Shown here piece by piece: positions 51,440 to 64,000 of a stretch of DNA of 64,000 nt. Made by a program: the position numbers and the translations under genes. Origin of the DNA: Clusia tigrina (Eukaryota; Arthropoda; Insecta; Diptera; Clusiidae); contig OV050030.1 in NCBI GenBank assembly GCA_920105625.2, positions 165,019,860 through 165,083,859 of the forward strand, read 5' to 3'. The notes under the pieces are model-generated. The model was not told the DNA's origin. It did no database searches and saw only the letters and a program-made list of their open reading frames with translations. Position 1 is the stretch's first letter, and the number at the start of each line of letters is the position of its first letter.

Positions 51440-54400
51440 GAACTGACTGATCAAATTCTGTTCATGTACTGTCTCATTCCACCACACACTCTAATCAACT
51501 CTGTCTCATTATTACCCCTCTTTTGTTCCGTTAGGTCTCTCTCGCTGTTTTTTATTACATTTCAGTGGTGTCATAGTACATTCCTTTTGTTAGTGGCAGG
51601 CTTATTAAGCCTGATCACACTAACCTTCTAAGGATACATTCTATAAAGTTTACAATTTCTTGTGAAGATTCGTCAGTAGACATAGTTGTCACCTTTTTAC
51701 CGTATTCATTCTGTTAATGTGAGTAAGTCGATAGTCGTCAATTCTGTGTATATGAAGATTATTTTTGTAACGAATTTATTGACAAGACAAGTTACAACAG
51801 TAGTTGCAACTGCGTATGTGGTTATGCCACCGTAATAATTTTTCACAAGCAGAAGAAGAATTATTGAAACATTTTTTTGGCAGATCTTATATCTATTTCG
51901 GACACGCCACTTGTCCTCATCAGAGATCTCTCAATGAAAGGCAATTTTTCCCCAAGCATTTCTTATTATGTCTCAGAAATCAACAGCACACCAATTATGA
52001 ACCCTCCCAGGAATCGAACCTGGGTCTACAGCTGTTGTAATCTGTCCATCCAGACAACTACGCTAACAGCAGGTGGTGAACTGACTGATCAAATTCTGTT
52101 CATGTACTGTCTCATTCCACCACACACTCTAATCAACTCTGTCTCATTATTACCCCTCTTTTGTTCCATTAGGTCTCTCTCTCTGTTTTTTTATTACATT
52201 TCAGTGGTGTCATAGTACATTGGTTTTGTTAGTGGCAGGCTAATTAAGCTTGATCACATTCTAAGGATACAATCTATAAAGTTTGCAATCTCTTGTGAAG
52301 ATTCGTCAGTAGACATAGTTGTCACCTTTTTACCGTACTCATTCTGTTAATGTGAGTAAGTCGATAGTCGTCAATCCTGTGTATATGAAGATTATTTTTG
52401 TAACGAATTTATTGACAAGACAGGTTACAACAGTAGTTGCAATTGCGTATGTGGTTATGCCACCGTAATAATTTTTCAGAAGAAGAAGAAGAATTATTGA
52501 AACATTTTTTTAGCAGATCTTATAGCTATTTCGGACACGCCACTTGTCCTCATCAGAGATCTTTCAATGAAAGGCAATTTTTCCCCAAGCATTTTTTATT
52601 ATGTCTCAGAAATCAACAGCACACCAATTATGAACCTCCCAGGAATCGAACCTGGGTCTACAGCTGTTGTAATCTGTCCATCCAGACAACTACGCTAACT
52701 GCAGGTGGTGAACTGACTGATCAAATTCTGTTCATGTACTGTCTCATTCCACCACACACTCTAATCAACTCTGTCTCATTATTACCCCTCTTTTGTTCCG
52801 TTAGGTCTCTCTCTCTGTGTTTTTATTACATTTCAGTGGTGTCATAGTACATTGCTTTTGTTAGTGGCAGGCTAATTACGCCTGATCACACAAACCTTCT
52901 AAGGATACAATCTATAAAGATTACAATCTCTTGTGAAGATTCGTCAATAGACATAGTTGTCACCTTTTTACCGTATTCATTCTGTTAATGTGAGTAAGTC
53001 GATAGTCGTCAATCCTGTGTATATGAAGATTATTTTTGTTACGAATTTATTGACAACACAAGTTACAACAGTAGTTGCAATTGCGTATGTGGTTATGCCA
53101 GCGTAATAATTTTTCAGAAGAAGAAGAAGAATTATTGAAAAATTTTTTGGCAGATCTTATAGCTATTTCGGACACGCCACTTGTCCTCATCAGAGATCTC
53201 TCAATGAAAGGCAATTTTTCCCCAAGCATTTTTTATTATGTCTCAGAAATCAACAGCACACCAATTATGAACCCTCCCAGGAATCGAACCTGGGTCTACA
53301 GCTGTTGTAATCTGTCCATCCAGACAACTACGCTAACTGCAGGTGGTGAACTGACTGATCAAATTCTGTTCATGTACTGTCCAATTCCACCACACACTCT
53401 AATCAACTCTGTCTCATTATTACCCCTCTTTTGTTCCGTTAGGTCTCTCTCGCTGTTTTTTATTACATTTCAGTGGTGTCATAGTACATTCCTTTTGTTA
53501 GTGGCAGGCTTATTAAGCCTGATCACACTAACCTTCTGAGGATACATTCTATAAAGTTTACAATTTCTTGTGAAGATTCGTCAGTAGACATAGTTGTCAC
53601 CTTTTTACCGTATTCATTCTGTTAATGTGAGTAAGTCGATAGTCGTCAATTCTGTGTATATGAAGATTATTTTTGTAACGAATTTATTGACAAGACAAGT
53701 TACAACAGTAGTTGCAATTGCGTATGTGGTTATGCCACCGTAATAATTTTTCACAAGCAGAAGAAGAATTATTGAAACATTTTTTTGGCAGATCTTATAT
53801 CTATTTCGGACACGCCACTTGTCCTCATCAGAGATCTCTCAATGAAAGGCAATTTTTCCCCAAGCATTTCTTATTATGTCTCAGAAATCAACAGCACACC
53901 AATTATGAACCCTCCCAGGAATCGAACCTGGGTCTACAGCTGTTGTAATCTGTCCATCCAGACAACTACGCTAACAGCAGGTGGTGAACTGACTGATCAA
54001 ATTCTGTTCATGTACTGTCTCATTCCACCACACACTCTAATCAACTCTGTCTCATTATTACCCCTCTTTTGTTCCATTAGGTCTCTCTCTCTGTTTTTTT
54101 ATTACATTTCAGTGGTGTCATAGTACATTGGTTTTGTTAGTGGCAGGCTAATTAAGCTTGATCACATTCTAAGGATACAATCTATAAAGTTTGCAATCTC
54201 TTGTGAAGATTCGTCAGTAGACATAGTTGTCACCTTTTTACCGTACTCATTCTGTTAATGTGAGTAAGTCGATAGTCGTCAATCCTGTGTATATGAAGAT
54301 TATTTTTGTAACGAATTTATTGACAAGACAGGTTACAACAGTAGTTGCAATTGCGTATGTGGTTATGCCACCGTAATAATTTTTCAGAAGAAGAAGAAGA

Positions 54401-55360
54401 ATTATTGAAACATTTTTTTGGCAGATCTTATAGCTATTTCGGACACGCCACTTGTCCTCATCAGAGATCTTTCAATGAAAGGCAATTTTTCCCCAAGCAT
54501 TTTTTATTATGTCTCAGAAAGCAACAGCACACCAATTATGAACCTCCCAGGAATCGAACCTGCGTCTACAGCTGTTGTAATCTGTCCATCCAGACAACTA
54601 CGCTAACTGCAGGTGGTGAACTGACTGATCAAATTCTGTTCATGTACTGTCTCATTCCACCACACACTCTAATCAACTCTGTCTCATTATTACCCCTCTT
54701 TTGTTCCGTTAGGTCTCTCTCTCTGTGTTTTTATTACATTTCAGTGGTGTCATAGTACATTGCTTTTGTTAGTGGCAGGCTAATTACGCCTGATCACACA
54801 AACCTTCTAAGGATACAATCTATAAAGATTACAATCTCTTGTGAAGATTCGTCAATAGACATAGTTGTCACCTTTTTACCGTATTCATTCTGTTAATGTG
54901 AGTAAGTCGATAGTCGTCAATCCTGTGTATATGAAGATTATTTTTGTTACGAATTTATTGACAACACAAGTTACAACAGTAGTTGCAATTGCGTATGTGG
55001 TTATGCCAGCGTAATAATTTTTCAGAAGAAGAAGAAGAATTATTGAAAAATTTTTTGGCAGATCTTATAGCTATTTCGGACACGCCACTTGTCCTCATCA
55101 GAGATCTCTCAATGAAAGGCAATTTTTCCCCAAGCATTTTTTATTATGTCTCAGAAATCAACAGCACACCAATTATGAACCCTCCCAGGAATCGAACCTG
55201 GGTCTACAGCTGTTGTAATCTGTCCATCCAGACAACTACGCTAACTGCAGGTGGTGAACTGACTGATCAAATTCTGTTCATGTACTGTCCAATTCCACCA
55301 CACACTCTAATCAACTCTGTCTCATTATTACCCCTCTTTTGTTCCGTTAGGTCTCTCTCT
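51440..55360. repeat. Higher-order repeat: 3-unit block (1,908 bp) in two tandem copies
   Basis: Cleavage points 51887, 52520, 53157 recur at 53795, 54428, 55065. Shared marks are TTTCACAAGCAGAAG, a 6-bp deletion leaving GATCACATTCTAAGG (52255 and 54163), a one-base deletion leaving ATGAACCTCCCAGG, CTCTGTGTTTTT, GACAACACAAG and TGTCCAATTCC. The period is 1,908 bp and not three times 639 because of the deletions. Confidence 0.9.
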
Positions 55361-58300
55361 CTGTTTTTTTATTACATTTCAGTGGTGTCATAGTACATTG
55401 ATTTTGTTAGTGGCAGGCTAATTCAGCCTGATCACACTAACCTTCTAAGGATACATTCTATAAAGTTTACAATCTCTTGTGAAGATTCGTCAGTAGACAT
55501 AGTTGTCACCTTTTTACCGTATTCATTCTGTTAATGTGAGTAAGTCGATAGTCGTCATTTCTGTGTATATGAAGATTATTTTTGTAACGAATTTATTGAC
55601 AAGACAAGTTACAACAGCAGCTGCAACTGCGTATGTGGTTATGCCACCGTAATAATTTTTCAGAATAAGAAGAAGAATTATTGACACATTTTTTGGCAGA
55701 TCTTATAGCTATTTCGGACACGCCACTTGTCGTCATCAGAGATCTTTCAATGAAAGGCAATTTTTCCCCAAGCATTTTTTATTATGTCTCAGAAATCAAC
55801 AGCACACCAATTATGAATCCTCCCAGGAATCGAACCTGGGTCTACAGCTGTTGTAATCTGTTCATCCAGACAACTACGCTAGCACCAGGTGGTGCACTGA
55901 CTGATCAAATTCTGTTCATGTACTGTCTCATTCCACCACACAATCTAATCAACTCTGTCTCATTATTACCCCTCTTTTGTTCCGTTAGGTCTCTCTCTCT
56001 GTTTTTTTATTACATTTCAGTGGTGTCATAGTACATTCCTTTTGTTAGTGGCAGGCTAATTAAGCCTGATCACACTAACCTTCTAAGGATACATTCTATA
56101 AAGTTTACAATTTCTTGTGAAGATTCGTCAGTAGACATAGTTGTCACCTTTTTACCGTATTCATTCTGTGAATGTGAGTAAGTCGATAGTCGTCAATTCT
56201 GTGTATATGAAGATTATTTTTGTAACGAATTTATTGACAAGACAAGTTACAACAGTAGTTGCAATTGCGTATGTGGTTATGCCACCGTAATGATTTTTCA
56301 GAAAAAGAAGAATAATTATTGAAACGTTTTTTGGCAGATCTTATAGCTATTTCGGACACGCCACTTGTCCTCATCAGAGATCTTTCAATGAAAGGCAATT
56401 TTTCCCCAAGCATTTCTTATTATGTCTCAGAAATCAACAGCACACCAATTATGAACCCTCCCAGGAATCGAACCTGGGTCTACAGCTGTTGTAATCTGTC
56501 CATCCAGACAACTACGCAAACAGCAGGTGGTGAACTGACTGATCAAATGCTGTTCATGTACTGTCTCATTCCACCACACACTCTAATCAACTCTGTCTCA
56601 TTATTACCCCTCTTTTGTTCCGTTAGGTCTCTCTCTCTGTTTTTTTATTACATTTCAGTGGTGTCATAATACATTGCTTTTGTTAGTGGCAGGCAAATTA
56701 AGCCTGATCACACTAACCTTCTAAGGATACATTCTATAAAGTTTACAATTTCTTGTGAATTTTCGTCAGTAGACATAGTTGTCACCTTTTTACCGTATTC
56801 ATTCTGTTAATGTGAGTAAGTCGATAGTCGTCAATTCTGTGTATATGAAGATTATTTTTGTAACGAATTTATTGACAAGACAAGTTACAACAGTAGTTGC
56901 AACTGCGTATGTGGTTATGCCACCGTAATAATTTTTCAGAAGAAGAAGAAGAATTATTGAAACATTTTTTTGGCAGATCTTATAGCTATTTCGGACACGC
57001 CACTTGTCGTCATCAGAGATCTTTCAATGAAAGGCAATTTTTCCCCAAGCATTTTTTATTATGTCTCAGAAATCAACAGCACACCAATTATGAACCCTCC
57101 CAGCAATCGAACCTGGGTCTACAGCTGTTGTAATCTGTCCATCCAGACAACTACGCTAACTGCAGGTGGTGAGCTGACTGATCAAATTCTGTTCATGTAC
57201 TGTCTCATTCCACCACACACTCTAATCAACTCTGTCTCATTATTACCCCTCTTTTGTTCCGTTAGGTCTCTCTCTGTTTTTTTATTACATTTCAGTGGTG
57301 TCATAGTACATTGCTTTTGTTAGTGGCAGGCTAATTCAGCCTGATCACACTAACCTTCTAAGGATACATTCTATAAAGTTTACAATCTCTTGTGAAGATT
57401 CGTCAGTAGACATAGTTGTCACCTTTTTACCGTATTCATTCTGTTAATGTGAGTAAGTCGATAGTCGTCAATTCTGTGTATATGAAGATTATTTTTGTAA
57501 CGAATTTATTGACAAGACAAGTTACAACAGTAGTTGCAACTGCGTATGTGGTTATGCCACCGTAATAATTTTTCAGAAGAAGAAGAAGAATTATTGAAAC
57601 ATTTTTTGGCAGATCTTATAGCTATTTCGGACACGCCACTTGTCGTCATCAGAAATCTTTCAATGAAAGGCAATTTTTCCCCAAGCATTTTCTATTATGT
57701 CTCAGAAATCAACAGCACACCAATTATGAACCCTCCCAGGAATCGAACCTGGGTCTACAGCTGTTGTAATCTGTTCATCCAGACAACTACGCTAGCACCA
57801 GGTGGTGAACTGACTGATCAAATTCTGTTCATGTACTGTCTCATTCCACCACACAATCTAATCAACTCTGTCTCATTATTACCCCTCTTTTGTTCCGTTA
57901 GGTCTCTCTCTCTGTTTTTTTATTACATTTCAGTGGTGTCATAGTACATTCCTTTTGTTAGTGGCAGGCTAATTAAGCCTGATCACACTAACCTTCTAAG
58001 GATACATTCTATAAAGTTTACAATTTCTTGTGAAGATTCGTCAGTAGACATAGTTGTCACCTTTTTACCGTATTCATTCTGTGAATGTGAGTAAGTCGAT
58101 AGTCGTCAATTCTGTGTATATGAAGATTATTTTTGTAACGAATTTATTGACAAGACAAGTTACAACAGTAGTTGCAATTGCGTATGTGGTTATGCCACCG
58201 TAATGATTTTTCAGAAGAAGAAGAATAATTATTGAAACGTTTTTTGGCAGATCTTATAGCTATTTCGGACACGCCACTTGTCCTCATCAGAGATCTTTCA

Positions 58301-61300
58301 ATGAAAGGCAATTTTTCCCCAAGCATTTTTTATTATGTCTCAGAAATCAACAGCACACCAATTATGAACCCTCCCAGGAATCGAACCTGGGTCTACAGCT
58401 GTTGTAATCTGTCCATCCAGACAACTACGCAAACAGCAGGTGGTGAACTGACTGATCAAATTCTGTTCATGTACTGTCTCATTCCACCACACACTCTAAT
58501 CAACTCTGTCTTATTATTACCCCTCTTTTGTTCCGTTAGGTCTCTCCCTCTGTTTTTTTATTACATTTCAGTGGTGTCATAGTACATTCCTTTTGTTAGT
58601 GGCAGGCTAATTAAGCCTGATCACACTAACCTTCTAAGGATACATTCTATAAAGTTTACAATTTCTTGTGAAGATTCGTTAGTAGACATAGTTGTCACTT
58701 TTTTACCGTATTCATTCTGTGAATGTGAGTAAGTCGATAGTCGTCAATTCTGTGTATATGAAGATTATTTTTGTAACGAATTTATTGACAAGACAAGTTA
58801 CAACAGTAGTTGCAACTGCGTATGTGGTTATGCCACCGTAATAATTTTTCAGAAGAAGAAGAAGAATTATTGAAACATTTTTTCGGCAGATCTTATATCT
58901 ATTTCGGACACGCCACTTGTCCTCATCAGAGATCTTTCAATGAAAGGCAATTTTTCCCCAAGCATTTTTTATTATGTCTCAGAAATCAACAGCACACCAA
59001 TTATGAACCCTCCCAGGAATCGAACCTGGGTCTACAGCTGTTGTAATCTGTCCATCCAGACAACTACGCTAACTGCAGGTGGTGAACTGACTGATCAAAT
59101 TCTGTTCATGTACTGTCTCATTCCACCACACACTCTAATCAACTCTGTCTCATTATTACCCCTCTTTTGTTCCGTTAGGTCTCTCTCGCTGTTTTTTTAT
59201 TACATTTCAGTGGTGTCATAGTACATTCCTTTTGTTAGTGGCAGGCTTATTAAGCCTGATCACACTAACCTTCTAAGGATACATTCTATAAAGTTTACAA
59301 TTTCTTGTGAAGATTCGTTAGTAGACATAGTTGTCACCTTTTTACCGTATTCATTCTGTGAATGTGAGTAAGTCGATAGTCGTCAATTCTGTGTATATGA
59401 AGATTATTTTTGTAACGAATTTATTGACAAGACAAGTTACAACAGTAGTTGCAACTGCGTATGTGGTTATGCCACCGTAATAATTTTTCAGAAGAAGAAG
59501 AAGAATTATTGAAACATTTTTTGGCAGATCTTATAGCTATTTCGGACACGCCACTTGTCGTCATCAGAAATCTTTCAATGAAAGGCAATTTTTCCCCAAG
59601 CATTTTTTATTATGTCTCAGAAATCAACAGCACACCAATTATGAACCCTCCCAGCAATCGAACCTGGGTCTACAGCTGTTGTAATCTGTTCATCCAGACA
59701 ACTACGCTAGCACCAGGTGGTGAACTGACTGATCAAATTCTGTTCATGTACTGTCTCATTCCACCACACAATCTAATCAACTCTGTCTCATTATTACCCC
59801 TCTTTTGTTCCGTTAGGTCTCTCTCTCTGTTTTTTTATTACATTTCAGTGGTGTCATAGTACATTCCTTTTGTTAGTGGCAGGCTAATTAAGCCTGATCA
59901 CACTAACCTTCTAAGGATACATTCTATAAAGTTTACAATTTCTTGTGAAGATTCGTCAGTAGACATAGTTGTCACCTTTTTACCGTATTCATTCTGTGAA
60001 TGTGAGTAAGTCGATAGTCGTCAATTCTGTGTATATGAAGATTATTTTTGTAACGAATTTATTGACAAGACAAGTTACAACAGTAGTTGCAATTGCGTAT
60101 GTGGTTATGCCACCGTAATGATTTTTCAGAAGAAGAAGAATAATTATTGAAACGTTTTTTGGCAGATCTTATAGCTATTTCGGACACGCCACTTGTCCTC
60201 ATCAGAGATCTTTCAATGAAAGGCAATTTTTCCCCAAGCATTTTTTATTATGTCTCAGAAATCAACAGCACACCAATTATGAACCCTCCCAGGAATCGAA
60301 CCTGGGTCTACAGCTGTTGTAATCTGTCCATCCAGACAACTACGCAAACAGCAGGTGGTGAACTGACTGATCAAATTCTGTTCATGTACTGTCTCATTCC
60401 ACCACACACTCTAATCAACTCTGTCTTATTATTACCCCTCTTTTGTTCCGTTAGGTCTCTCCCTCTGTTTTTTTATTACATTTCAGTGGTGTCATAGTAC
60501 ATTCCTTTTGTTAGTGGCAGGCTAATTAAGCCTGATCACACTAACCTTCTAAGGATACATTCTATAAAGTTTACAATTTCTTGTGAAGATTCGTTAGTAG
60601 ACATAGTTGTCACTTTTTTACCGTATTCATTCTGTGAATGTGAGTAAGTCGATAGTCGTCAATTCTGTGTATATGAAGATTATTTTTGTAACGAATTTAT
60701 TGACAAGACAAGTTACAACAGTAGTTGCAATTGCGTATGTGGTTATGCCACCGTAATGATTTTTCAGAAGAAGAAGAATAATTATTGAAACGTTTTTTTG
60801 GCAGATCTTATAGCTATTTCGGACACGCCACTTGTCCTCATCAGAGATCTTTCAATGAAAGGCAATTTTTCCCCAAGCATTTTTTATTATGTCTCAGAAA
60901 TCAACAGCACACCAATTATGAACCCTCCCAGGAATCGAACCTGGGTCTACAGCTGTTGTAATCTGTCCATCCAGACAACTACGCTAACAGCAGGTGGTGA
61001 ACTGACTGATCAAATTCTGTTCATGTACTGTCTCATTCCACCACACACTCTAATCAACTCTGTCTCATTATTACCCCTCTTTTGTTCCGTTAGGTCTCTC
61101 TCTCTGTTTTTTATTACATTTCAGTGGTGTCATAATACATTGCTTTTGTTAGTGGCAGGCTAATTAAGCCTGATCACACTAACCTTCTAAGGATACATTC
61201 TATAAAGTTTACAATTTCTTGTGAAGATTCGTCAGTAGACATAGTTGTCACCTTTTTACCGTATTCATTCTGTTAATGTGAGTAAGTCGATAGTCGTCAA

Positions 61301-64000
61301 TTCTGTGTATATAAAGATTATTTTTGTAACGAATTTATTGACAAGACAAGTTACAACAGTAGTTGCAACTGCGTATGTGGTTATGCCACCGTAATAATTT
61401 TTCAGAAGAAGAAGAAGAATTATTGAAACATTTTTTCGGCAGATCTTATATCTATTTCGGACACGCCACTTGTCCTCATCAGAGATCTTTCAATGAAAGG
61501 CAATTTTTCCCCAAGCATTTTTTATTATGTCTCAGAAATCAACAGCACACCAATTATGAACCCTCCCAGGAATCGAACCTGGGTCTACAGCTGTTGTAAT
61601 CTGTCCATCCAGACAACTACGCTAACTGCAGGTGGTGAACTGACTGATCAAATTCTGTTCATGTACTGTCTCATTCCACCACACACTCTAATCAACTCTG
61701 TCTCATTATTACCCCTCTTTTGTTCCGTTAGGTCTCTCTCGCTGTTTTTTTATTACATTTCAGTGGTGTCATAGTACATTCCTTTTGTTAGTGGCAGGCT
61801 TATTAAGCCTGATCACACTAACCTTCTAAGGATACATTCTATAAAGTTTGCAATTTCTTGTGAAGATTCGTTAGTAGACATAGTTGTCACCTTTTTACCG
61901 TATTCATTCTGTGAATGTGAGTAAGTCGATAGTCGTCAATTCTGTGTATATGAAGATTATTTTTGTAACGAATTTATTGACAAGACAAGTTACAACAGTA
62001 GTTGCAATTGCGTATGTGGTTATGCCACCGTAATGATTTTTCAGAAGAAGAAGAATAATTATTGAAACGTTTTTTGGCAGATCTTATAGCTATTTCGGAC
62101 ACGCCACTTGTCCTCATCAGAGATCTTTCAATGAAAGGCAATTTTTCCCCAAGCATTTTTTATTATGTCTCAGAAATCAACAGCACACCAATTATGAACC
62201 CTCCCAGGAATCGAACCTGGGACTACAGCTGTTGTAATCTGTCCAGCCAGACAACTACGCTAACTGCAGGTGGTGAGCTGACTGATCAAATTCTGTTCAT
62301 GTACTTTCTCATTCCACCACACACTCTAATCAACTCTGTCTCATTATTACCCCTCTTTTGTTCCGTTAGGTCTCTCTCTCTGTTTTTTTATTACATTTCA
62401 GTGGTGTCATAGTACATTGGTTTTGTTAGTGGCAGGCTAATTAAGCTTGATCACATTCTAAGGATACAATCTATAAAGTTTGCAATCTCTTGTGAAGATT
62501 CGTCAGTAGACATAGTTGTCACCTTTTTACCGTACTCATTCTGTTAATGTGAGTAAGTCGATAGTCGTCAATTCTGTGTATATGAAGATTATTTTTGTAA
62601 CGAATTTATTGACAAGACAGGTTACAACAGTAGTTGCAATTGCGTATGTGGTTATGCCACCGTAATAATTTTTCAGAAGAGGAAGAAGAATTATTGAAAC
62701 ATTTTTTTGGCAGATCTTATAGCTATTTCGGACACGCCACTTGTCCTCATCAGAGATCTTTCAATGAAAGGCAATTTTTCCCCAAGCATTTTTTATTATG
62801 TCTCAGAAATCAACAGCACACCAATTATGAACCTCCCAGGAATCGAACCTGGGTCTACAGCTGTTGTAATCTGTCCATCCAGACAACTACGCTAACTGCA
62901 GGTGGTGAACTGACTGATCAAATTCTGTTCATGTACTGTCTCATTCCACCACACACTCTAATAAACTCTGTCTCATTATTACCCCTCTTTTGTTCCGTTA
63001 GGTCTCTCTCTCTGTGTTTTTATTACATTTCAGTGGTGTCATAGTACATTGCTTTTGGTAGTGGCAGGCTAATTACGCCTGATCACACAAACCTTCTAAG
63101 GATACAATCTATAAAGATTACAATCTCTTGTGAAGATTCGTCAATAGACATAGTTGTCACCTTTTTACCGTATTCATTCTGTTAATGTGAGTAAGTCGAT
63201 AGTCGTCAATCCTGTGTATATGAAGATTATTTTTGTTACGAATTTATTGACAACACAAGTTACAACAGTAGTTGCAATTGCGTATGTGGTTATGCCACCG
63301 TAATGATTTTTCAGAAAAAGAAGAATAATTATTGAAACGTTTTTTGGCAGATCTTATAGCTATTTCGGACACGCCACTTGTCCTCATCAGAGATCTTTCA
63401 ATGAAAGGCAATTTTTCCCCAAGCATTTTTTATTATGTCTCAGAAATCAACAGCACACCAATTATGAACCCTCCCAGGAATCGAACCTGGGTCTACAGCT
63501 GTTGTAATCTGTCTATCCAGACAACTACGCAAACAGCAGGTGGTGAACTGACTGATCAAATTCTGTTCATGTACTGTCTCATTCCACCACACACTCCAAT
63601 CAACTCTGTCTCATTATTATCCCTCGTTTGTTCCGTTAGGTCTCTCTCTCTGTTTTTTTATTACATTTCAGTGGTGTCATAGTACATTCCTTTTGTTAGT
63701 GGCAGGCTAATTAAGCCTGATCACACTAACCTTCTAAGGATACATTCTATAAAGTTTACAATTTCTTGTGAAGATTCGTTAGTAGACATAGTTGTCACCT
63801 TTTTACCGTATTCATTCTGTGAATGTGAGTAAGTCGATAGTCGTCAATTCTGTGTATATGAAGATCATTTTTGTAACGAATTTATTGACAAGACAAGTTA
63901 CAACAGTAGTTGCAATTGCGTATGTGGTTATGCCACCGTAATGATTTTTCAGAAGAAGAAGAATAATTATTGAAACGTTTTTTGGCAGATCTTATAGCTA
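55361..64000. repeat. Right forward block, continues past window
   Basis: Predicted cleavage points: 55703, 56341, 56980, 57616, 58254, 58893, 59531, 60169, 60808, 61446, 62084, 62717, 63354, and 63992 (ribozyme cut by the window end). Units 57616-58254 recur at 59531-60169 (offset 1,915) and 58893 matches 61446 (offset 2,553). The stretch of about 62.44-63.27 kb carries the 6-bp deletion and GACAACACAAG marks of the 51.9-55.1 kb block, so it is a third, displaced copy of part of it. Confidence 0.9.

Larger units (their letters stand above)
41206..51440. repeat. Forward block with two overlapping duplications (3,192 and 3,833 bp)
   Basis: Predicted cleavage points: 41670, 42308, 42946, 43585, 44224, 44862, 45501, 46139, 46778, 47416, 48054, 48694, 49334, 49972, 50611, 51249. 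Units at 44224-44862 recur at 47416-48054 (offset 3,192), while units at 45501-46778 recur at 49334-50611 (offset 3,833). The two offsets differ by one unit (48694), which resembles the 35278/39113 type with GAAAAATTTTTTTT. This is a mosaic built by more than one exchange. Confidence 0.88.
1..64000. repeat. Tandem satellite array, ~639-bp unit, ~100 copies
   Basis: The same unit recurs head to tail across the full window. Landmarks such as AGATCTTATAGC, GGAATCGAACC and CAGGCTAATTAAGCCTG come back every 637-643 bp, and copies differ mainly by scattered substitutions and short indels in the GAA, T and CT tracts. Outliers are one 623-bp interval (10379 to 11002) and three 633-bp intervals (51887-52520, 53795-54428, 62084-62717). 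The array continues past both window edges. Nothing outside the repeat family is visible, so there is no unexplained gap. The unit holds a hammerhead ribozyme and a tRNA-like promoter segment on the same strand. A plain non-coding satellite is the alternative reading, but it would not explain the ribozyme. Confidence 0.98.

Noticed and set aside
1..64000. CRISPR array or other prokaryotic repeat system
   Set aside because: Units are contiguous, about 639 bp long, with no unique spacers and no associated genes. A and B boxes also point to a eukaryote.
1..64000. Protein-coding retroelement (Penelope-like, LTR or LINE) in the array
   Set aside because: Hammerheads occur in Penelope-like element repeats, so I looked for reverse transcriptase or endonuclease coding, but every base belongs to the 639-bp unit and no long frame exists. 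The element would be non-autonomous.

Overview
The whole 64 kb window is one long tandem (satellite-like) array of an AT-rich unit of about 639 bp. I see no protein gene, no rRNA and no credible functional tRNA. The setting is a eukaryotic nuclear genome. Arrays of this size, a tRNA-derived polymerase III promoter and the ribozyme type below point to a metazoan, perhaps an arthropod. The sequence alone does not settle the species, and that part is low confidence.

Layout: 1-6340 holds units in one orientation. 6341-7893 is an inverted block of about 2.4 units. 7894-64000 returns to the first orientation without interruption. There are 99 complete ribozyme loci, one more cut by the right window edge, and about 100 tRNA-like segments. 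Unit length is 637-643 bp in most copies, with outliers of 623 and 633 bp. Parts of the array are recent multi-unit duplications: 6 units (3,835 bp) at 33.35-41.2 kb, 3 units (1,908 bp) at 51.5-55.35 kb, and several others.

Main discovery: each unit encodes, on the minus strand of the forward blocks and on the plus strand of the inverted block, a complete type I hammerhead self-cleaving ribozyme motif. It has the CTGATGA core, a GGACA/TGTCC stem II, GAAA, a very short stem III with palindromic sequence ATAGCTAT, an AUA cleavage triplet, and a six-base stem I made by AGATCT pairing with AGATCT. About 75 bp upstream of the ribozyme on the same strand lies a tRNA-related segment with a perfect B box (GGTTCGATTCC) and an A-box-like TAGCGTAGTTGT. 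The consensus of that strand has no run of four T, the polymerase III stop signal, whereas the opposite strand has nine.

Model (inference): polymerase III starts inside each unit, reads through several units for lack of terminators, and the multimeric RNA cuts itself into about 639-nt monomers that could circularise. This combines traits of hammerhead satellites (newt satellite 2, cave cricket pDo500), the SINE-like schistosome Sm-alpha element and retrozymes, but with a longer unit and a much longer array than typical animal retrozymes.

Coordinate key used below: for a forward-block ribozyme with cleavage between c and c+1, the ribozyme spans about c-24 to c+48 (minus strand), G12 is at c+12, position 10.1 at c+29, the B box at c+123 to c+133, the A box at c+167 to c+178, and a 6-bp hairpin at about c+349 to c+365.
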